From: an uncultured Pseudomonadales bacterium
GTDB lineage: Bacteria > Pseudomonadota > Gammaproteobacteria > Pseudomonadales > Azotimanducaceae
Length of the DNA: 64,000 nucleotides
Assembly (NCBI GenBank): GCA_951813295.1
Contig: CATOTI010000001.1
Coordinates: 372,001 to 436,000, forward strand
Direction of reading: 5' to 3'
Shown: positions 1 to 12,538 of the stretch, piece by piece
Numbering within the stretch: the first letter of the stretch is position 1
Layout: every line of letters starts with the position of its first letter
Notes under the pieces: generated by a model
Database searches by the model: none
What the model was told of the DNA's origin: nothing
What the model saw: only the letters and a program-made list of their open reading frames with translations
Translations under genes and position numbers: made by a program

Positions 1-1
1 G

Positions 2-667
2 CCGACCTACGAGATCGGCCGCGATTCGCGCGGTCGGGTCTACTTCACGATGAAGCTCGTGCACGGCTACACGCTGCGCGAAATCCTCGATTATCGCGAG
101 CGCTACGACTTGAACCAGTTGGTCGACGTCATCGTTCAGGTCGCCCAGGCGCTCGACTATGCGCACAGTCACGGTGTCGCACACCGCGACATCAAGCCCG
201 AAAACATCCTCGTCGGTCCGTTCGGTGAGGTGCTGTTGCTCGACTGGGGGCTCGCGAAGGTCTGGGATCCGACCGACAAGGGGCAGAGCGAGAGTGCCGC
301 CATCGAGGTGAGTACGTTGGATGACCTATCGCTCACCGCGCACGGCGCCTTACAGGGCACGGCCGCGTTCATGTCACCCGAGCAGATTCGCCGTGATCCG
401 AATATTGACTATCGCACCGACATCTACAGCCTGGGGGCGATCCTCTACGAAGTCTTGACCGGCGTAGCGCTATCGCAGGGCGACACCTTCGATGCGATTC
501 TCGATCAGACGCTCAATCAGAAGCCCGCCTCACCGAGCGATGCATCGCGCGTCGGCGCGGTGCCCGGACGGCTCGAGACGATCTGCATGAGGTGCATCGC
601 GAAAGCCCCCGACGATCGTTACCAGAGCGCGGGCGAGCTGGTGCGCGAGTTGCGCGAGGACTGGTAG
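2..667 (+). CDS. Serine/threonine protein kinase, C-terminal part (5' end outside window)
   Basis: The open frame runs in from the left edge and encodes the C-terminal part of a eukaryotic-type (Hanks) Ser/Thr kinase. Visible motifs are the catalytic loop HRDIKPENILVG, a DWGLAKVW segment at the metal-binding DFG position (DWG here), the activation-segment GTAAFMSPEQ and the subdomain IX DIYSLGAILYEVLTG. The protein stops soon after the kinase domain (ends RELREDW), so no C-terminal sensor follows; any extra domain must lie upstream. It converges on gltA, whose stop is about 20 bp away. Substrate is unknown. The family call is secure, the 5' end cannot be seen. Confidence 0.88.
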   Translation, partial: PTYEIGRDSRGRVYFTMKLVHGYTLREILDYRERYDLNQLVDVIVQVAQALDYAHSHGVAHRDIKPENILVGPFGEVLLLDWGLAKVWDPTDKGQSESAAIEVSTLDDLSLTAHGALQGTAAFMSPEQIRRDPNIDYRTDIYSLGAILYEVLTGVALSQGDTFDAILDQTLNQKPASPSDASRVGAVPGRLETICMRCIAKAPDDRYQSAGELVRELREDW

Positions 668-686
668 CCCGGTTCGAGTGTCCCGA

Positions 687-1997
687 TCAGGAACGCTGGT
701 CGATCGGTACGAAGTCGCGCCGCGTTTCGCCGAGGTAAAGCTGGCGGGGGCGACCGATCTTGTAAGCCTCGCCCACCATTTCGTCCCAATGTGCGATCCA
801 GCCGGGCGTTCGGCCGAGCGTGAAGATCGCCGTGAACATCTCGACGGGAATGCCCACGGCCTTCAACGTGACGCCCGAGAAGAAGTCAACGTTCGGATAG
901 AGCCGCTTTTCGACGAAGTACTCGTCCTCGAGCGCGATCTTCTCGAGGGCTTGCGCCATCTTCAGCGTCTCGTTGTCCTGGACGCCGCGTTCGTTCAGCA
1001 CCTCGTGGCAGGTGTCCTGCATGACTTTGGCGCGCGGATCGTAATTTTTGTACACGCGATGCCCGAAGCCCATGACCCGGAACGGGTCGTCACGGTCCTT
1101 TGCCTTGCCGACGTAGGTATCGATGTTGTCGACGGAGCCGATCTCGTCGAGCATGTTGAGCACGCCTTCGTTGGCGCCGCCGTGCGAGGGTCCCCACAAC
1201 GCGGCCACCCCCGCGGCAATCGCGGCATAGGGGTTGGTACCCGTCGATCCCGCGAGACGCACGGTCGAGGTCGATGCATTTTGTTCGTGGTCGGCGTGGA
1301 GCATGAAGATGCGATCCATGGCCCGCGCGATCACCGGGTTGATCTCGTAGTCCTCGTCCTCTGCAAACGTCATGTAGAGGAAGTTTTCGGCGTAGTTCAG
1401 ATCGTCACGTGGCGGCAGGAACTTCATTCCCTTGCCTTGCCGGTACGTGATCGCCGCAAGCGTCGGCACCTTGGCAATCAGATCGCGACAGACGCGCTGC
1501 CGATCGTCGTCGTTCGTGATGTCGATGCCCGCGTGTTCTTCCGCCGCCAGAGCACCCATCAGCGCAGTCATGATCCCCATCGGATGGGCGCCTGCCGAGA
1601 ATTGTTGGACCATTGCCTCGATCGCAGGCGAAACGGCGCGGCGGCTCGTGATTTCATTGACGAACGCGGTTTTTTCCGCGGCGTTTGGCAGCTTACCGTG
1701 CAGCAGGAGGTGGCAGAGTTCGAGGTGGTCGGATTGCTCGGCGAGTTGCTCGATGGGATAACCCCGATGCAGCAAAACGCCTTCGTCACCATCGATATAG
1801 GTGATGGATGAGTTGCAGGAAGCCGTCGAAACGAAGCCTGGATCGTAGGTGAAGTATCCGTTCGAGGTGAGGGCGCCGATATCGATGACGTCTGTACCGA
1901 GTGTCGGGCTTAGCACCGGCAGGTCGATAGACGCGCCATCGATGGATACTTGTGCCTTTCTCTCGTTGTCTAAACCGCTCCCTTCACCTTTAGCCAT
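687..1997 (-). CDS. gltA: Citrate synthase (type II)
   Basis: Condenses oxaloacetate with acetyl-CoA to start the TCA cycle in the cytoplasm. The 436-residue length fits the hexameric NADH-sensitive type II enzymes. Active-site segments are visible: [26 protein letters not shown] and the C-terminal RPRQLYLG. The first ~50 residues match the small N-terminal beta domain of this class (ending [11 protein letters not shown]). It is transcribed away from the sdh-suc block, separated from sdhC by a CAP-domain gene. The start at 1997 gives MAKGEGSG, with purine-rich GGGAAGGGG upstream as ribosome site. Confidence 0.97.
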   Translation of the reverse strand: MAKGEGSGLDNERKAQVSIDGASIDLPVLSPTLGTDVIDIGALTSNGYFTYDPGFVSTASCNSSITYIDGDEGVLLHRGYPIEQLAEQSDHLELCHLLLHGKLPNAAEKTAFVNEITSRRAVSPAIEAMVQQFSAGAHPMGIMTALMGALAAEEHAGIDITNDDDRQRVCRDLIAKVPTLAAITYRQGKGMKFLPPRDDLNYAENFLYMTFAEDEDYEINPVIARAMDRIFMLHADHEQNASTSTVRLAGSTGTNPYAAIAAGVAALWGPSHGGANEGVLNMLDEIGSVDNIDTYVGKAKDRDDPFRVMGFGHRVYKNYDPRAKVMQDTCHEVLNERGVQDNETLKMAQALEKIALEDEYFVEKRLYPNVDFFSGVTLKAVGIPVEMFTAIFTLGRTPGWIAHWDEMVGEAYKIGRPRQLYLGETRRDFVPIDQRS

Positions 1998-2035
1998 ACA
2001 ACCCCTTCCCCAGTCCTCGCCCTTGAGAGGCGCAC

Positions 2036-2064
2036 AAGCTATAGAGCCACTTACCGTGCGTCAA
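2036..2064 (-). promoter_or_regulatory. Possible gltA sigma-70 promoter
   Basis: On the minus strand a TTGACG box (plus positions 2059-2064) is followed after 15 bp by TATAGC (2038-2043), or after 17 bp by TAGCTT (2036-2041). It lies about 40 bp upstream of the gltA start. The spacing is not ideal for the better -10 box, so this is a weak call from sequence alone. Confidence 0.35.
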
Positions 2065-2126
2065 CGCGCGAAGAGCCTCGGACACGGGCTCCAGTCGGGC
2101 CACGACGTGACCAGGGAGGACGTGTT

Positions 2127-3371
2127 TTGAGATCGATTCGGATCACCTGGTTCCTGCTACTACTCCTCGCGCTGGCGTACGCCCAAGGGACTTCGGCGAG
2201 CTGCGTGTCGACACAAAGTCTCGTCGAAGGCTATGGATGGCTTGACGAGATCAGGGCTTCCGCCGGGCTCGAACCCTTCGGCCGCCGCGTGGAGCTCGAA
2301 TTGGCGGCGCGCGATCACGCCGCCTACCTCGCCCAACACCGTACGACGTCGCACGCACAGCTTCCCGGTCGGCGCGGCTTTACGGGCGAAACCCCGTCCG
2401 ACAGAGCTCGTGCACGGGGTTATTCAGCGAATGCGAGTGAGAACGTCTCTTATGGGCATGCCGACGTTCGTGCCTCGATCGACGGCCTAATGGCGGCGAT
2501 CTACCACCGGATCAACTTTCTCGATATCGAACGTGACGAAATCGGCATCGCTGGATGTAAGGGCGGCGGTAGCTACGCCTTTACCTACAACCTTGGGTCA
2601 TCGGGACTGGCTCGGCTATGTGACCGCCCGCGTGAAAGGCCGATCGGGCGGGTTCTGATCGGACTCTGTGCACAGTCGCGGCGGATGTTGCCGGAAGCTG
2701 ACGTGGCGCTCTGGCGTGCCGAGGTGACGAGCAAATCGCCCGATATCATCGTCTGGCCGCCACCCGATCGAGTCGTCGACCCCGTGTTCTTCGAAGAAAT
2801 CCCGGATCCGTTGCCCGATCTCGCGGTCTCGGGATACCCGGTGTCGATTCAGGCACACCCGGGGCGATTCACGACGCTCGAACTCGAACGTTTCTCTGTC
2901 GCGCTCGAAAACGGCGACGAGGTACGGCGGCTCAGAGTTCTCGACGTCGACAGCGACCCGCACGGCAAGCTCGGCCGCCGTGATGTCGTGATCTTCCCGC
3001 TCCGCCGTCTCGAATGGGATCGGCGCTACCGAGTGAGGGCTACCGTCCGGCTCGATGGTGAATCGCGCGAGCTCGATTGGCGCTTCCGCACGGCGCGCGC
3101 GGACGGGGAACTGATTGAACTCGAGGCGCGGATGCCTTATCACGTCATCGAGCCGGGCGTCCGCTACGACATCTATGCACCCCCGCCGGCGTTTGCACGT
3201 CTCGCGGACGGGGTGAGCTGGCGCTATCCGGCGGGCGTGACGCTCGAAACCTCGTTCCAGGACGCCAACACGCTCATCCTGACCGTCAAGGGGCGGGCGT
3301 GTGCACCAATCGAGTTGCGCCTCGAAGACGGGACCCAGCGGTTCGACGCGAGCGCGGCGAGCGGCTGCTAA
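2127..3371 (+). CDS. Secreted CAP (SCP/PR1-like) domain protein
   Basis: A 414-residue exported protein. Residues 1-24 form a signal peptide (MRSIRITWFLLLLLALAYA, then small residues before the first Cys). Residues ~30-170 look like a CAP/SCP domain: an N-terminal helix with LDEIRASAGLEP, then a central SENVSYGHAD segment. The rest resembles beta-rich Ig-like modules. Biochemical role is unknown; bacterial CAP proteins are usually envelope or extracellular. The TTG start at 2127 is chosen because AGGGAGGA lies 7 nt upstream and the signal peptide begins there. It sits alone between gltA and sdhC. Confidence 0.75.
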   Translation: MRSIRITWFLLLLLALAYAQGTSASCVSTQSLVEGYGWLDEIRASAGLEPFGRRVELELAARDHAAYLAQHRTTSHAQLPGRRGFTGETPSDRARARGYSANASENVSYGHADVRASIDGLMAAIYHRINFLDIERDEIGIAGCKGGGSYAFTYNLGSSGLARLCDRPRERPIGRVLIGLCAQSRRMLPEADVALWRAEVTSKSPDIIVWPPPDRVVDPVFFEEIPDPLPDLAVSGYPVSIQAHPGRFTTLELERFSVALENGDEVRRLRVLDVDSDPHGKLGRRDVVIFPLRRLEWDRRYRVRATVRLDGESRELDWRFRTARADGELIELEARMPYHVIEPGVRYDIYAPPPAFARLADGVSWRYPAGVTLETSFQDANTLILTVKGRACAPIELRLEDGTQRFDASAASGC

Positions 3372-3524
3372 CGTATTGCGTTTTCACGGTTTCTTCGGCT
3401 CGCGGGCACGCTCGCTGGTACTGGGGTTATGCCCGTTCGGCACGTGATAGTGGCGCCTCCCTCAGTGTATTTCGGTAGGGGCCTTCGACTATTATCCCGC
3501 CGTTCGAATCCAAGAATCCGAGTC

Positions 3525-3905
3525 ATGCGTAGCGACCGTCCGGTCAACCTTCCTTTAGTTTCGCTGTTCTTCCAGATGCCAGTCACCGCGACCGCGTCGA
3601 TCCTGCATCGGGCGAGCGGTGTCGTGCTGTTCGTCGGCGCGATTTATCTCTTCTACCTTTTCGATCTGGCTATCGACGGGGACGACGGTTTTGCCGAAGC
3701 GCGCGTCCTGATCGGCGGCGGGATCGGCCGCCTGGCGCTCTGGGCCGTGCTCACGGCCCTCGGCTATCACTTCCTCGCCGGTATCAAGCACCTCTTGTTG
3801 GATTTTCACGTGGGTGACACACCCGCGAGCGCCAAGGCGGGGGCGTGGATCACGATCGTCCTGACGGTCGTCGCGGCCATCGGCGCGGGGGTGTGGTTGT
3901 GGTAA
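3525..3905 (+). CDS. sdhC: Succinate dehydrogenase cytochrome b556 subunit
   Basis: Membrane anchor subunit of complex II; with SdhD it binds heme b and ubiquinone. The 126 residues contain the RPVNLPL N-terminus, the SILHRASGVVLF helix with the quinone-site Ser/Arg region, and the family motif GYHFLAGIKHLLLD carrying the heme-ligand His. Three membrane helices are visible. The ATG at 3525 is chosen because the protein then begins MRSDRPVNLPL as in the family; an upstream ATG at 3429 would add an unrelated extension. First gene of sdhCDAB. The 153 bp upstream contain a TATTAT (3490-3495) but no convincing -35. Confidence 0.94.
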   Translation: MRSDRPVNLPLVSLFFQMPVTATASILHRASGVVLFVGAIYLFYLFDLAIDGDDGFAEARVLIGGGIGRLALWAVLTALGYHFLAGIKHLLLDFHVGDTPASAKAGAWITIVLTVVAAIGAGVWLW

Positions 3906-4267
3906 CGAATGTCACCAGCCTCGGCCGCAGCGGCCTTTCGGATTTTGTTCTTCAGCGTGTCTCGGCGGTGATCCTCGCGGCCTACGCGTTGTGCATCACC
4001 GGGTTCTTCGTAGTCTCGGACGTCGATCACGCGTCGCTCGTCGCGTTCTTTTCCCAGACGAGCATCGTGATCTTCACCACGCTCGCGATCCTGTCGTTCG
4101 GCGTCCACGCCTGGATCGGGATGTGGACGATCGGCACTGACTACATCCTGGCACACCATGTCGGCAGCGGAGCGACGTTCCTGCGCATCGGCTATCAGCT
4201 CGTCTGCCTCGCCGTGATCTTTCTGTTTTCTTTCTGGTCGCTTTCGACAGTGTGGAGTTTGACTTGA
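3899..4267 (+). CDS. sdhD: Succinate dehydrogenase membrane anchor subunit
   Basis: Second membrane anchor of complex II, 122 residues with three hydrophobic helices. The GTG start at 3899 overlaps the sdhC stop by 7 nt and gives [16 protein letters not shown], which matches the beginning of gammaproteobacterial SdhD closely. The segment [17 protein letters not shown] is the conserved helix II region, with the His near the heme and the quinone-site Tyr of the family. Translational coupling with sdhC is likely. Confidence 0.93.
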   Translation: MVTNVTSLGRSGLSDFVLQRVSAVILAAYALCITGFFVVSDVDHASLVAFFSQTSIVIFTTLAILSFGVHAWIGMWTIGTDYILAHHVGSGATFLRIGYQLVCLAVIFLFSFWSLSTVWSLT

Positions 4268-6036
4268 GCCAGACCCGTGTCATGGAATTCGATGGATTGA
4301 TCGTCGGTGGTGGCGGCGCGGGCATGCGTGCCGGGCTCCAACTGGCGCAATCCGGTCTCAAAACGGCGGTGCTGTCGAAGGTTTTTCCGACCCGTTCTCA
4401 CACCGTTTCGGCGCAAGGCGGCATCACCTGCGCAATCGCGAGCGAAGATCCAGACGATGACTGGCGCTGGCATATGTACGACACCGTCAAGGGGTCGGAC
4501 TATATCGGCGATCAGGACGCGATCGAGTACATGTGCAGCGTCGGCCCGCAGGCGGTTTTCGAGCTGGAACACATGGGCTTGCCGTTTTCGCGTACCGAAT
4601 CCGGGCGGATTTATCAGCGCCCGTTCGGCGGGCAATCGAAGGATTTCGGCAAAGGTGGCCAGGCGGCACGCACGTGTGCCGCTGAGGACCGAACCGGCCA
4701 TGCCCTCCTGCATACGCTCTATCAGGGCAATCTGAAAAACGGCACGACGTTCCTGTCCGAATGGTTCGCCGTCGACCTCGTCAAGAATCAGGACGGCATC
4801 GTCGTCGGCGTGATCGCCATCGAGATCGAGTCCGGCGAAGTCGTCTTCATCAAGAGCAAGGCGACGGTGCTCGCGACCGGTGGGGCGGGGCGAATCTACG
4901 CCAGCACCACGAATGCGCTCATGAATACGGGTGACGGGGTCGGTATGGCGCTACGCGCCGGCGTGCCGGTCCAGGACATCGAGATGTGGCAGTTCCACCC
5001 AACCGGTATCCATGGTGCGGGTGTGCTCGTGACGGAAGGCTGTCGTGGCGAGGGCGGTTATCTCGTCAACAAGGATGGCGAGCGGTTCATGGAACGCTAT
5101 GCGCCGAACGCGAAGGATCTCGCTGGTCGGGACGTCGTCGCGCGTTCGATGATCCTCGAGATCCTGGAAGGCCGCGGTGTGGGCGAAGACGCCGATCACG
5201 TGCTGTTGAAGCTCGATCATCTGGGCGAAGACGTCCTCAACGCACGATTGCCCGGCATTCTCGAACTGTCGCGAACGTTTGCCCACGTCGATCCCGTCAA
5301 GGAGCCGATTCCCGTCGTCCCCACCTGCCATTACATGATGGGTGGTGTGCCGACGAACGTCGCGGGTCAGGCATTGACGCAGGATACGAGCGGCACTGAT
5401 CACGAGGTCGAAGGCCTCTACGCCGTCGGCGAAGTCGCTTGCGTCTCGGTGCACGGCGCCAACCGGCTAGGCGGCAACTCGCTGCTCGACCTCGTCGTGT
5501 TCGGCCGGGCGGCTGGGATCCATATCGAAGAGGTCATGCGCCAGGGCGTCACCTACCGGGATCCGAGCGACAGCGATCTGGAGGAAGCCCTTTCGCGGCT
5601 CAATCGATGGAACGACTCCTCCTCCGGCGAAGGCGTCGCGGAACTCAAACGGGAGCTGCAGGACACCATGCAGGTCAATTTCGGCGTTTTTCGCACCGAA
5701 GAGCACATGCAGACCGGCATCCAGAAGCTCGACGAACTGCGCGTTCGGATCGATAACGCGCACCTCGCTGACAAGAGCAATGTGTTCAATACCGCGCGAC
5801 TCGAAGCGCTTGAGCTCGACAATCTTCTCGAAGTGGCGGAAGCGACGGCGATCGTCGCGGATGAACGCAAGGAGAGTCGCGGTGCGCATGCACGGGACGA
5901 TTATCAAGAGCGCGACGACGAAAACTGGTTGTGCCATTCGATGTATTTCCCGACTGACAAGCGGGTGGGCAAACGCGGCGTCAACTTCGCACCGAAGACC
6001 GTCGACGCGTTCCAACCGACCGAGCGTAAGTACTAG
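4264..6036 (+). CDS. sdhA: Succinate dehydrogenase flavoprotein subunit
   Basis: Oxidises succinate to fumarate using covalent FAD. Visible are the dinucleotide fold [16 protein letters not shown], the flavinylation site [10 protein letters not shown], the active-site stretch [23 protein letters not shown] and the [19 protein letters not shown] motif. Length (~590 residues) is normal. Three starts are possible: GTG 4252, TTG 4264 (overlapping the sdhD stop) and ATG 4282. TTG 4264 gives an N-terminus of the usual length, so it is preferred with moderate certainty. Confidence 0.97.
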   Translation: MSQTRVMEFDGLIVGGGGAGMRAGLQLAQSGLKTAVLSKVFPTRSHTVSAQGGITCAIASEDPDDDWRWHMYDTVKGSDYIGDQDAIEYMCSVGPQAVFELEHMGLPFSRTESGRIYQRPFGGQSKDFGKGGQAARTCAAEDRTGHALLHTLYQGNLKNGTTFLSEWFAVDLVKNQDGIVVGVIAIEIESGEVVFIKSKATVLATGGAGRIYASTTNALMNTGDGVGMALRAGVPVQDIEMWQFHPTGIHGAGVLVTEGCRGEGGYLVNKDGERFMERYAPNAKDLAGRDVVARSMILEILEGRGVGEDADHVLLKLDHLGEDVLNARLPGILELSRTFAHVDPVKEPIPVVPTCHYMMGGVPTNVAGQALTQDTSGTDHEVEGLYAVGEVACVSVHGANRLGGNSLLDLVVFGRAAGIHIEEVMRQGVTYRDPSDSDLEEALSRLNRWNDSSSGEGVAELKRELQDTMQVNFGVFRTEEHMQTGIQKLDELRVRIDNAHLADKSNVFNTARLEALELDNLLEVAEATAIVADERKESRGAHARDDYQERDDENWLCHSMYFPTDKRVGKRGVNFAPKTVDAFQPTERKY

Positions 6037-6077
6037 GCACGTCTCCTGGTACGACTGATCGAAGAGAAAAACTGAAG

Positions 6078-6782
6078 ATGCAAATCAGCATTTATCGCTA
6101 TGACCCCGACGCGGATGAGAATCCGCGGATGGAAACCGTTGACGTCGACCTCCCGGAAGGTCGCGACCTGATGGTCCTCGACGTCCTGGAGTTGGCTAAG
6201 GCGGCAGATCCGTCGATCACCTATCGGCGCTCGTGCCGCGAAGGGGTCTGCGGTTCCGATGGCGTCAACATGAACGGTACGAACGGCCTTGCGTGCATGA
6301 CGCCGGTCTCGAGCGTCGCAAAGAACGGCAAGCTGACGCTTCGTCCGCTGCCCGGTTTGCCGGTGGTCAAGGATCTGGTCGTCGACATGACCCAGTTCTA
6401 TCGGCAATACGAAAAGATCCAGCCGTATCTGATCAACGACACCCCGCCGCCGGCGCAGGAGCGTCTTCAGACGCCGGAGGAAAGGAGCGAACTCGACGGC
6501 CTCTACGAGTGCATTCTGTGTGCGTGTTGCTCGACATCGTGTCCGTCGTTCTGGTGGAACCCCGACAAATTCATCGGCCCGGCGGGCCTCCTGCAGGCCT
6601 ATCGGTTCCTGGCGGACAGTCGCGACACCGCAACGGCGGAGCGTTTGGCCGCCCTCGAGGATCCATTCAGCGTATTTCGCTGCCGCGGGATCATGAATTG
6701 CGTGAATGTTTGTCCCAAGGGCCTCAATCCCACCCGTGCGATCGGCAAAATACGTACGATGTTGTTGAAGGCGGGCACCTGA
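6078..6782 (+). CDS. sdhB: Succinate dehydrogenase iron-sulfur subunit
   Basis: Carries electrons from SdhA flavin to quinone. The N-terminal [2Fe-2S] domain has SCREGVCGSDGVNMNG; the C-terminal domain has the [4Fe-4S] and [3Fe-4S] cysteine clusters CILCACCSTSCPSFWW and CRGIMNCVNVCPKGLNP. The 234-residue length is standard. It lies 41 bp after sdhA and closes the sdhCDAB operon; sucA follows after ~100 bp on the same strand. Confidence 0.97.
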   Translation: MQISIYRYDPDADENPRMETVDVDLPEGRDLMVLDVLELAKAADPSITYRRSCREGVCGSDGVNMNGTNGLACMTPVSSVAKNGKLTLRPLPGLPVVKDLVVDMTQFYRQYEKIQPYLINDTPPPAQERLQTPEERSELDGLYECILCACCSTSCPSFWWNPDKFIGPAGLLQAYRFLADSRDTATAERLAALEDPFSVFRCRGIMNCVNVCPKGLNPTRAIGKIRTMLLKAGT

Positions 6783-6885
6783 GGAGTTCCTTCGCTGCCC
6801 GCCCGGATTCTCGTCTCTGGTTCCAACACGCGCCTGAAACGATGGCCGATGCGTGATTGGGACGTGATTTGAAAGGACAGCGATT

Positions 6886-9719
6886 TTGAGCGAACCGACG
6901 TTCATGGAGCGCATGCAGCGCTCGTCGCACTTGGCCGGCGGCAACGCGGCCTATATCGAGATGCTATACGAGGCCTACCTCGAAGATCCGACGAGTGTTC
7001 CCGAGGTCTGGCAGCAATACTTCAATCGCCTGCCGATGGTCGAAGGGGTCGCCGGCGACGTCTCCCACAGTACCGTCATCCAGCATTTCGAGCGGCTCGG
7101 TCGCAATCGCCTGAAGGCACGTCCCGAAAGGGTCAGTACCGAGGTTTCGTCGGACCACGAACGCAAGCAGATCCGCGTGCTCGAGCTGATCAGCGCCTAC
7201 CGGCGTCGTGGCCATCTCAAAGCGCGGATCGATCCGCTGGAAATGTGGGTACGCGAACCCGCGCCCGAGCTCGAACTCGACTACCACGCGCTCAACGATG
7301 CCGATCTCGACACCGTCTTCCACACCGGCTCGGCGCAATTCTTCGAGAGTGGCCAGGCGACGTTGCGTGACATCGTGCAGGCCCTGTCGGAGACCTATTG
7401 CGGCTCCATCGGTGCCGAGTACATGCACATCACCGACGAAGCTGAGCAGCTCTGGGTGCGCCAGCGTCTCGAGTCGGTCCACGCGCGCGCTAACCTTTCC
7501 GCGGCGTCCAAAGAGGCGATCCTCGAACGGCTGACCGCCGCCGAAGGGCTCGAAAAGTATCTTCACGCACGCTATCCCGGCACCAAGCGGTTCGGGCTCG
7601 AGGGCGGTGAAAGCCTGATCCCGATGGTGCACGAAACGCTGCAACGGTGCGGTTCCCACGGGGTCGTCGAGACGGTCATCGCGATGGCGCACCGCGGTCG
7701 CCTGAACGTGCTCGTCAACATCTTCGGCAAGGACCCCTCTGATCTCTTCGACGAATTCGAGGGCGTCCTGCCTCGATCCGATCACAGCGGCGATGTGAAG
7801 TATCACCAGGGTTTTTCGTCCAACGCGCAGACGCCGGGCGGCGAGATGCACCTCGCTTTGATGTTCAACCCGTCGCACCTCGAGATCGTCGGGCCCGTCG
7901 CGACGGGATCGGTACGCGCGCGTCAAGACCGGCGTGAGGACCAACATGGTGACCTGGTCGTCCCGCTTGTCGTCCACGGCGATGCCGCTTTTGCGGGCCA
8001 GGGCGTCGTCATGGAAACGTTCCAGATGTCGCAAACCGCGTCGGTGGAACGATCCACCTGATCGTCAACAATCAGGTCGGCTTCACGACGCACCGCCGCG
8101 AAGACGCACGATCGACGGAGTACTGCTCGGAAGTCGCCAAGATGGTGCGCGCACCGATCTTCCACGTGAACGGCGACGATCCGGAAGCGTGTGTGCTCGC
8201 CGTGCAGCTTGCGGTCGACTACCGCATGCAGTTCAAGAAAGACGTCGTCATCGATCTCGTCTGCTATCGGCGCCGCGGTCACAACGAAGCTGAAGAGCCG
8301 ATGAAGACGCAGCCGCTGATGTATCAGGCGATCCGCAAGCACCCGACGACGCGCACGCTCTACGCGAACCGTCTGATAGAGGAAGGTCTGTTGGATGGCG
8401 AAACGGCCGACGCCCAGGTCGATAGCTATCGAAGTGCGCTCGATTCAGGCGAACACGTCGCGCTTGCGCTGGTGCACGAACCCGACGAGTCGCTGTTCGT
8501 CGATTGGCGACCCTATCTCGGCCACGACTGGGAAGCGCCGGGCGACACGAGCGTCGGCTTGAGCGATCTTCGCGAACTCGCGGAACGGCTCGACGACGTG
8601 CCCGACGGCCTGGCGCTCCATCGTCAGGTCACCAAGATCGTCGAGGACCGGAAGAAGATGCGCGCCGGCGCGCTGCAGCTCAACTGGGGGTTCGGCGAGA
8701 CGATGGCCTACGCGACACTCCTCGCCGAAGGCTACAACATCCGTCTGACGGGCCAGGACGTTGGTGTCGGCACCTTTTCCCATCGCCACGCGACCCTGAC
8801 CAACCAGAAAGACGGATCCCGCTACGTCCCACTCGATGCGCTCGATGGGGATACGCGTTTCTGGATCTACGATTCGCTGTTGTCCGAGGAAGCGGTACTC
8901 GCGTTCGAGTATGGCTATGCGGCCACGACGCCGCGCACACTCGTCATCTGGGAAGCGCAGTTCGGCGATTTCGCCAATGGCGCGCAGGTCGTCGTCGATC
9001 AGTTTGTCTCGAGCGCCGAAGCCAAATGGGCAAGGCTGTGTGGTCTGGTTCTACTGCTGCCGCACGGCTATGAAGGGCAGGGACCCGAACACTCCTCGGC
9101 TCGTCTCGAGCGTTACCTGCAACTGTGTGCGGAGCACAACATGCAGGTCTGCATTCCGACGACGCCCGCGCAGATTTTCCATGTGTTGCGCCGCCAGATG
9201 ATTCGTCCGATGCGCCGCCCGCTCGTCGTTCTGACGCCGAAGAGCCTCTTACGCCACAAGCTCGCGACCTCGACGCTCGAAGACCTGACGGAAGGTGGTT
9301 TCGAACCGGTCATCGGCGAGCAGGACGATCATGATCCGGATGCGATTCGGCGCATCGTGCTCTGCAGTGGGAAGGTGTACTACGACCTCCTGACGCAACG
9401 AAGGGAAGACGCGAATCCCGCCGTCGTCATCTTCCGGATCGAGCAGCTCTATCCGTTTCCCGAAGAGCAACTCGTCAATCTCATGAGCCAGTACAAGAAC
9501 GTCACGCAAGTGGTCTGGTGCCAGGAAGAACCGAAGAACCAGGGCGCCTGGTACTCCTGTCAGCATCGACTGGTCCGCGCGACCGAACGTCATCAAGCAG
9601 GACTTTCCCTTCAGTATGCTGGTCGTGAAAGCTTTGCGGCGCCGGCGGGGGGTTATGTCGCCCGCCACGTCGAACAACAGCATCAACTCGTTAATGCCGC
9701 TTTAGGACCGCCTTCGTGA
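6886..9719 (+). pseudogene. sucA: 2-oxoglutarate dehydrogenase E1 component, interrupted by a frameshift
   Basis: Thiamine-diphosphate-dependent E1 subunit that decarboxylates 2-oxoglutarate. The TTG start at 6886 has GAAAGGA upstream and gives MSEPTFMERMQRSSHL. The first reading frame runs to a stop at 8059-8061; conserved sequence ends at METFQMSQT (about residue 384). Homology resumes in another frame from about 8037 with R-VGGTIHLIVNNQVGFTT and continues to 9719. Together the parts make ~944 residues, the normal length. At the junction (8035-8042) the residues expected between MSQT and GGTIHL are too few, consistent with a deletion of about 10 bp. Everything else is well conserved, so this is either a very recent mutation or an assembly error. 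Confidence 0.9.
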
Positions 9720-10993
9720 CGATCGAGATCAAAACACCGACTTTTCCGGAATCCATCACGGACGGAACCGTGGCAGCCTGGCACAAGGCAGTGGGCGAGG
9801 ACGTCAGCCGGGACGAGCTCCTCGTCGATATCGAAACCGACAAAGTGGTGCTGGAAGTCGTCGCGCCAGCCAATGGTGTGCTGTCATCCATTCTCAAGAA
9901 TGAAGGCGATATCGTTGAATCTGAAGATGTTTTAGCGATCTTCTCGACAGAGAGCGTGGCGGATCCAGCCGCGCCGAGCGATGTGCGCGCTGAAGAAGCG
10001 CCGACGACGGAGCCGGTTGAAACGCTCGAAGCGGTGAGCTCACATCCGGCGCCTTCCGCTCGTAAGCTCGCTGACGAACAGGGTATCGATATCGGTGCCG
10101 TTGTCGGAACGGGTCGTGGGGGGCGCGTCACGAAGGAGGATGTGCGGCGAGAGATCGATGGTGGCCTTGCGGATAGCGCTGCACCTCGCCCGGTTGAACC
10201 GCCGATAGCGGAACCTGCCGCCGCGGCGCCGCGACCATCGGCGGAGCCGACGGGACCGTCCTCGCTTACGGCCGCGTCGACGGACGACGAACGTGTCGAA
10301 CGACGGGTACCGATGACGCGCCTGCGCGCCAGCATCGCCCGACGGCTGGTCGAGGCGCAGCAGACGGCCGCGATGCTGACGACCTTCAACGAGGTCGACA
10401 TGGCGCCGATCATGACAATGCGGCGGCGTTACGGGGAAGAGTTCCAGGCACGCCACAACGGCACGAGGCTGGGCTTCATGAGTTTCTTCGTGCGTGCCTC
10501 GGTCGAAGCGCTCAAACGGTTTCCGTCGGTGAATGCCTCGATCGACGGCAGCGATGTCATCTACCACGGCTACTACGACATTGGCGTCGCGGTCAGCAGC
10601 GAGCGAGGGCTTGTCGTCCCGGTGATTCGTGACGCCGATGCGCTCGGCCTGCACCAGATCGAAGACGCTGTGGCGGAATACGGCGAAAAAGCCCAGACGA
10701 ACAAACTCGCGATCGAGGACATGGCGGGCGGAACGTTCACGATCTCGAACGGCGGCGTCTTCGGTTCGCTGATGTCGACCCCGATCCTGAACCCGCCACA
10801 GACCGGCATTCTCGGCATGCATAAGATCGAAGATCGCGCGATCGTCGTAGACGGCGAGGTCGTCGTTCGACCGATGATGTACTTAGCGCTTTCGTACGAT
10901 CACCGACTGATCGACGGCCAGGAGGCGGTTCGCTTTCTCGTCACGATCAAGCAACTCATCGAAGATCCCGCGCGGATCCTGTTGGAGCTCTAG
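9716..10993 (+). CDS. sucB: 2-oxoglutarate dehydrogenase E2, dihydrolipoyl succinyltransferase
   Basis: Core of the 2-oxoglutarate dehydrogenase complex, transferring succinyl to CoA. Residues 1-80 form a lipoyl domain with the lipoylated lysine in [12 protein letters not shown] linker follows, then a peripheral subunit-binding domain (~105-140, [20 protein letters not shown]) and the catalytic domain ending with [13 protein letters not shown], whose His and Asp are catalytic. 425 residues. The GTG start at 9716 overlaps the sucA stop in GTGA, so translation is probably coupled, which makes the sucA frameshift notable. Confidence 0.96.
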   Translation: MTIEIKTPTFPESITDGTVAAWHKAVGEDVSRDELLVDIETDKVVLEVVAPANGVLSSILKNEGDIVESEDVLAIFSTESVADPAAPSDVRAEEAPTTEPVETLEAVSSHPAPSARKLADEQGIDIGAVVGTGRGGRVTKEDVRREIDGGLADSAAPRPVEPPIAEPAAAAPRPSAEPTGPSSLTAASTDDERVERRVPMTRLRASIARRLVEAQQTAAMLTTFNEVDMAPIMTMRRRYGEEFQARHNGTRLGFMSFFVRASVEALKRFPSVNASIDGSDVIYHGYYDIGVAVSSERGLVVPVIRDADALGLHQIEDAVAEYGEKAQTNKLAIEDMAGGTFTISNGGVFGSLMSTPILNPPQTGILGMHKIEDRAIVVDGEVVVRPMMYLALSYDHRLIDGQEAVRFLVTIKQLIEDPARILLEL

Positions 10994-12427
<1,434 letters not shown>

Positions 12428-12538
12428 GTCGGGATCGCGACGGGTCTGGCCCACAGCCGATCAAACAATGGAGGCGCTTGAACTGAGCGCGAAGACGAGG
12501 CGCTTGTTCGCGCTCGCAGGGGAGGAAAAAACAACGAC

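Noticed and set aside
678-1811. Long plus-strand ORF (377 codons) opposite gltA
   Set aside because: Shadow of the well supported citrate synthase; its translation is Arg/His/Val-rich without any family motif.
3430-3524. sdhC promoter at TATTAT (3490-3495)
   Set aside because: No acceptable -35 at the right distance, so not listed as a feature.
6964-8034. 356-codon minus-strand ORF opposite sucA
   Set aside because: Shadow of the conserved sucA first half.
8030-8060. Programmed ribosomal frameshift in sucA
   Set aside because: No slippery heptamer or downstream stem seen, and residues are missing at the junction, which fits a deletion and not recoding.
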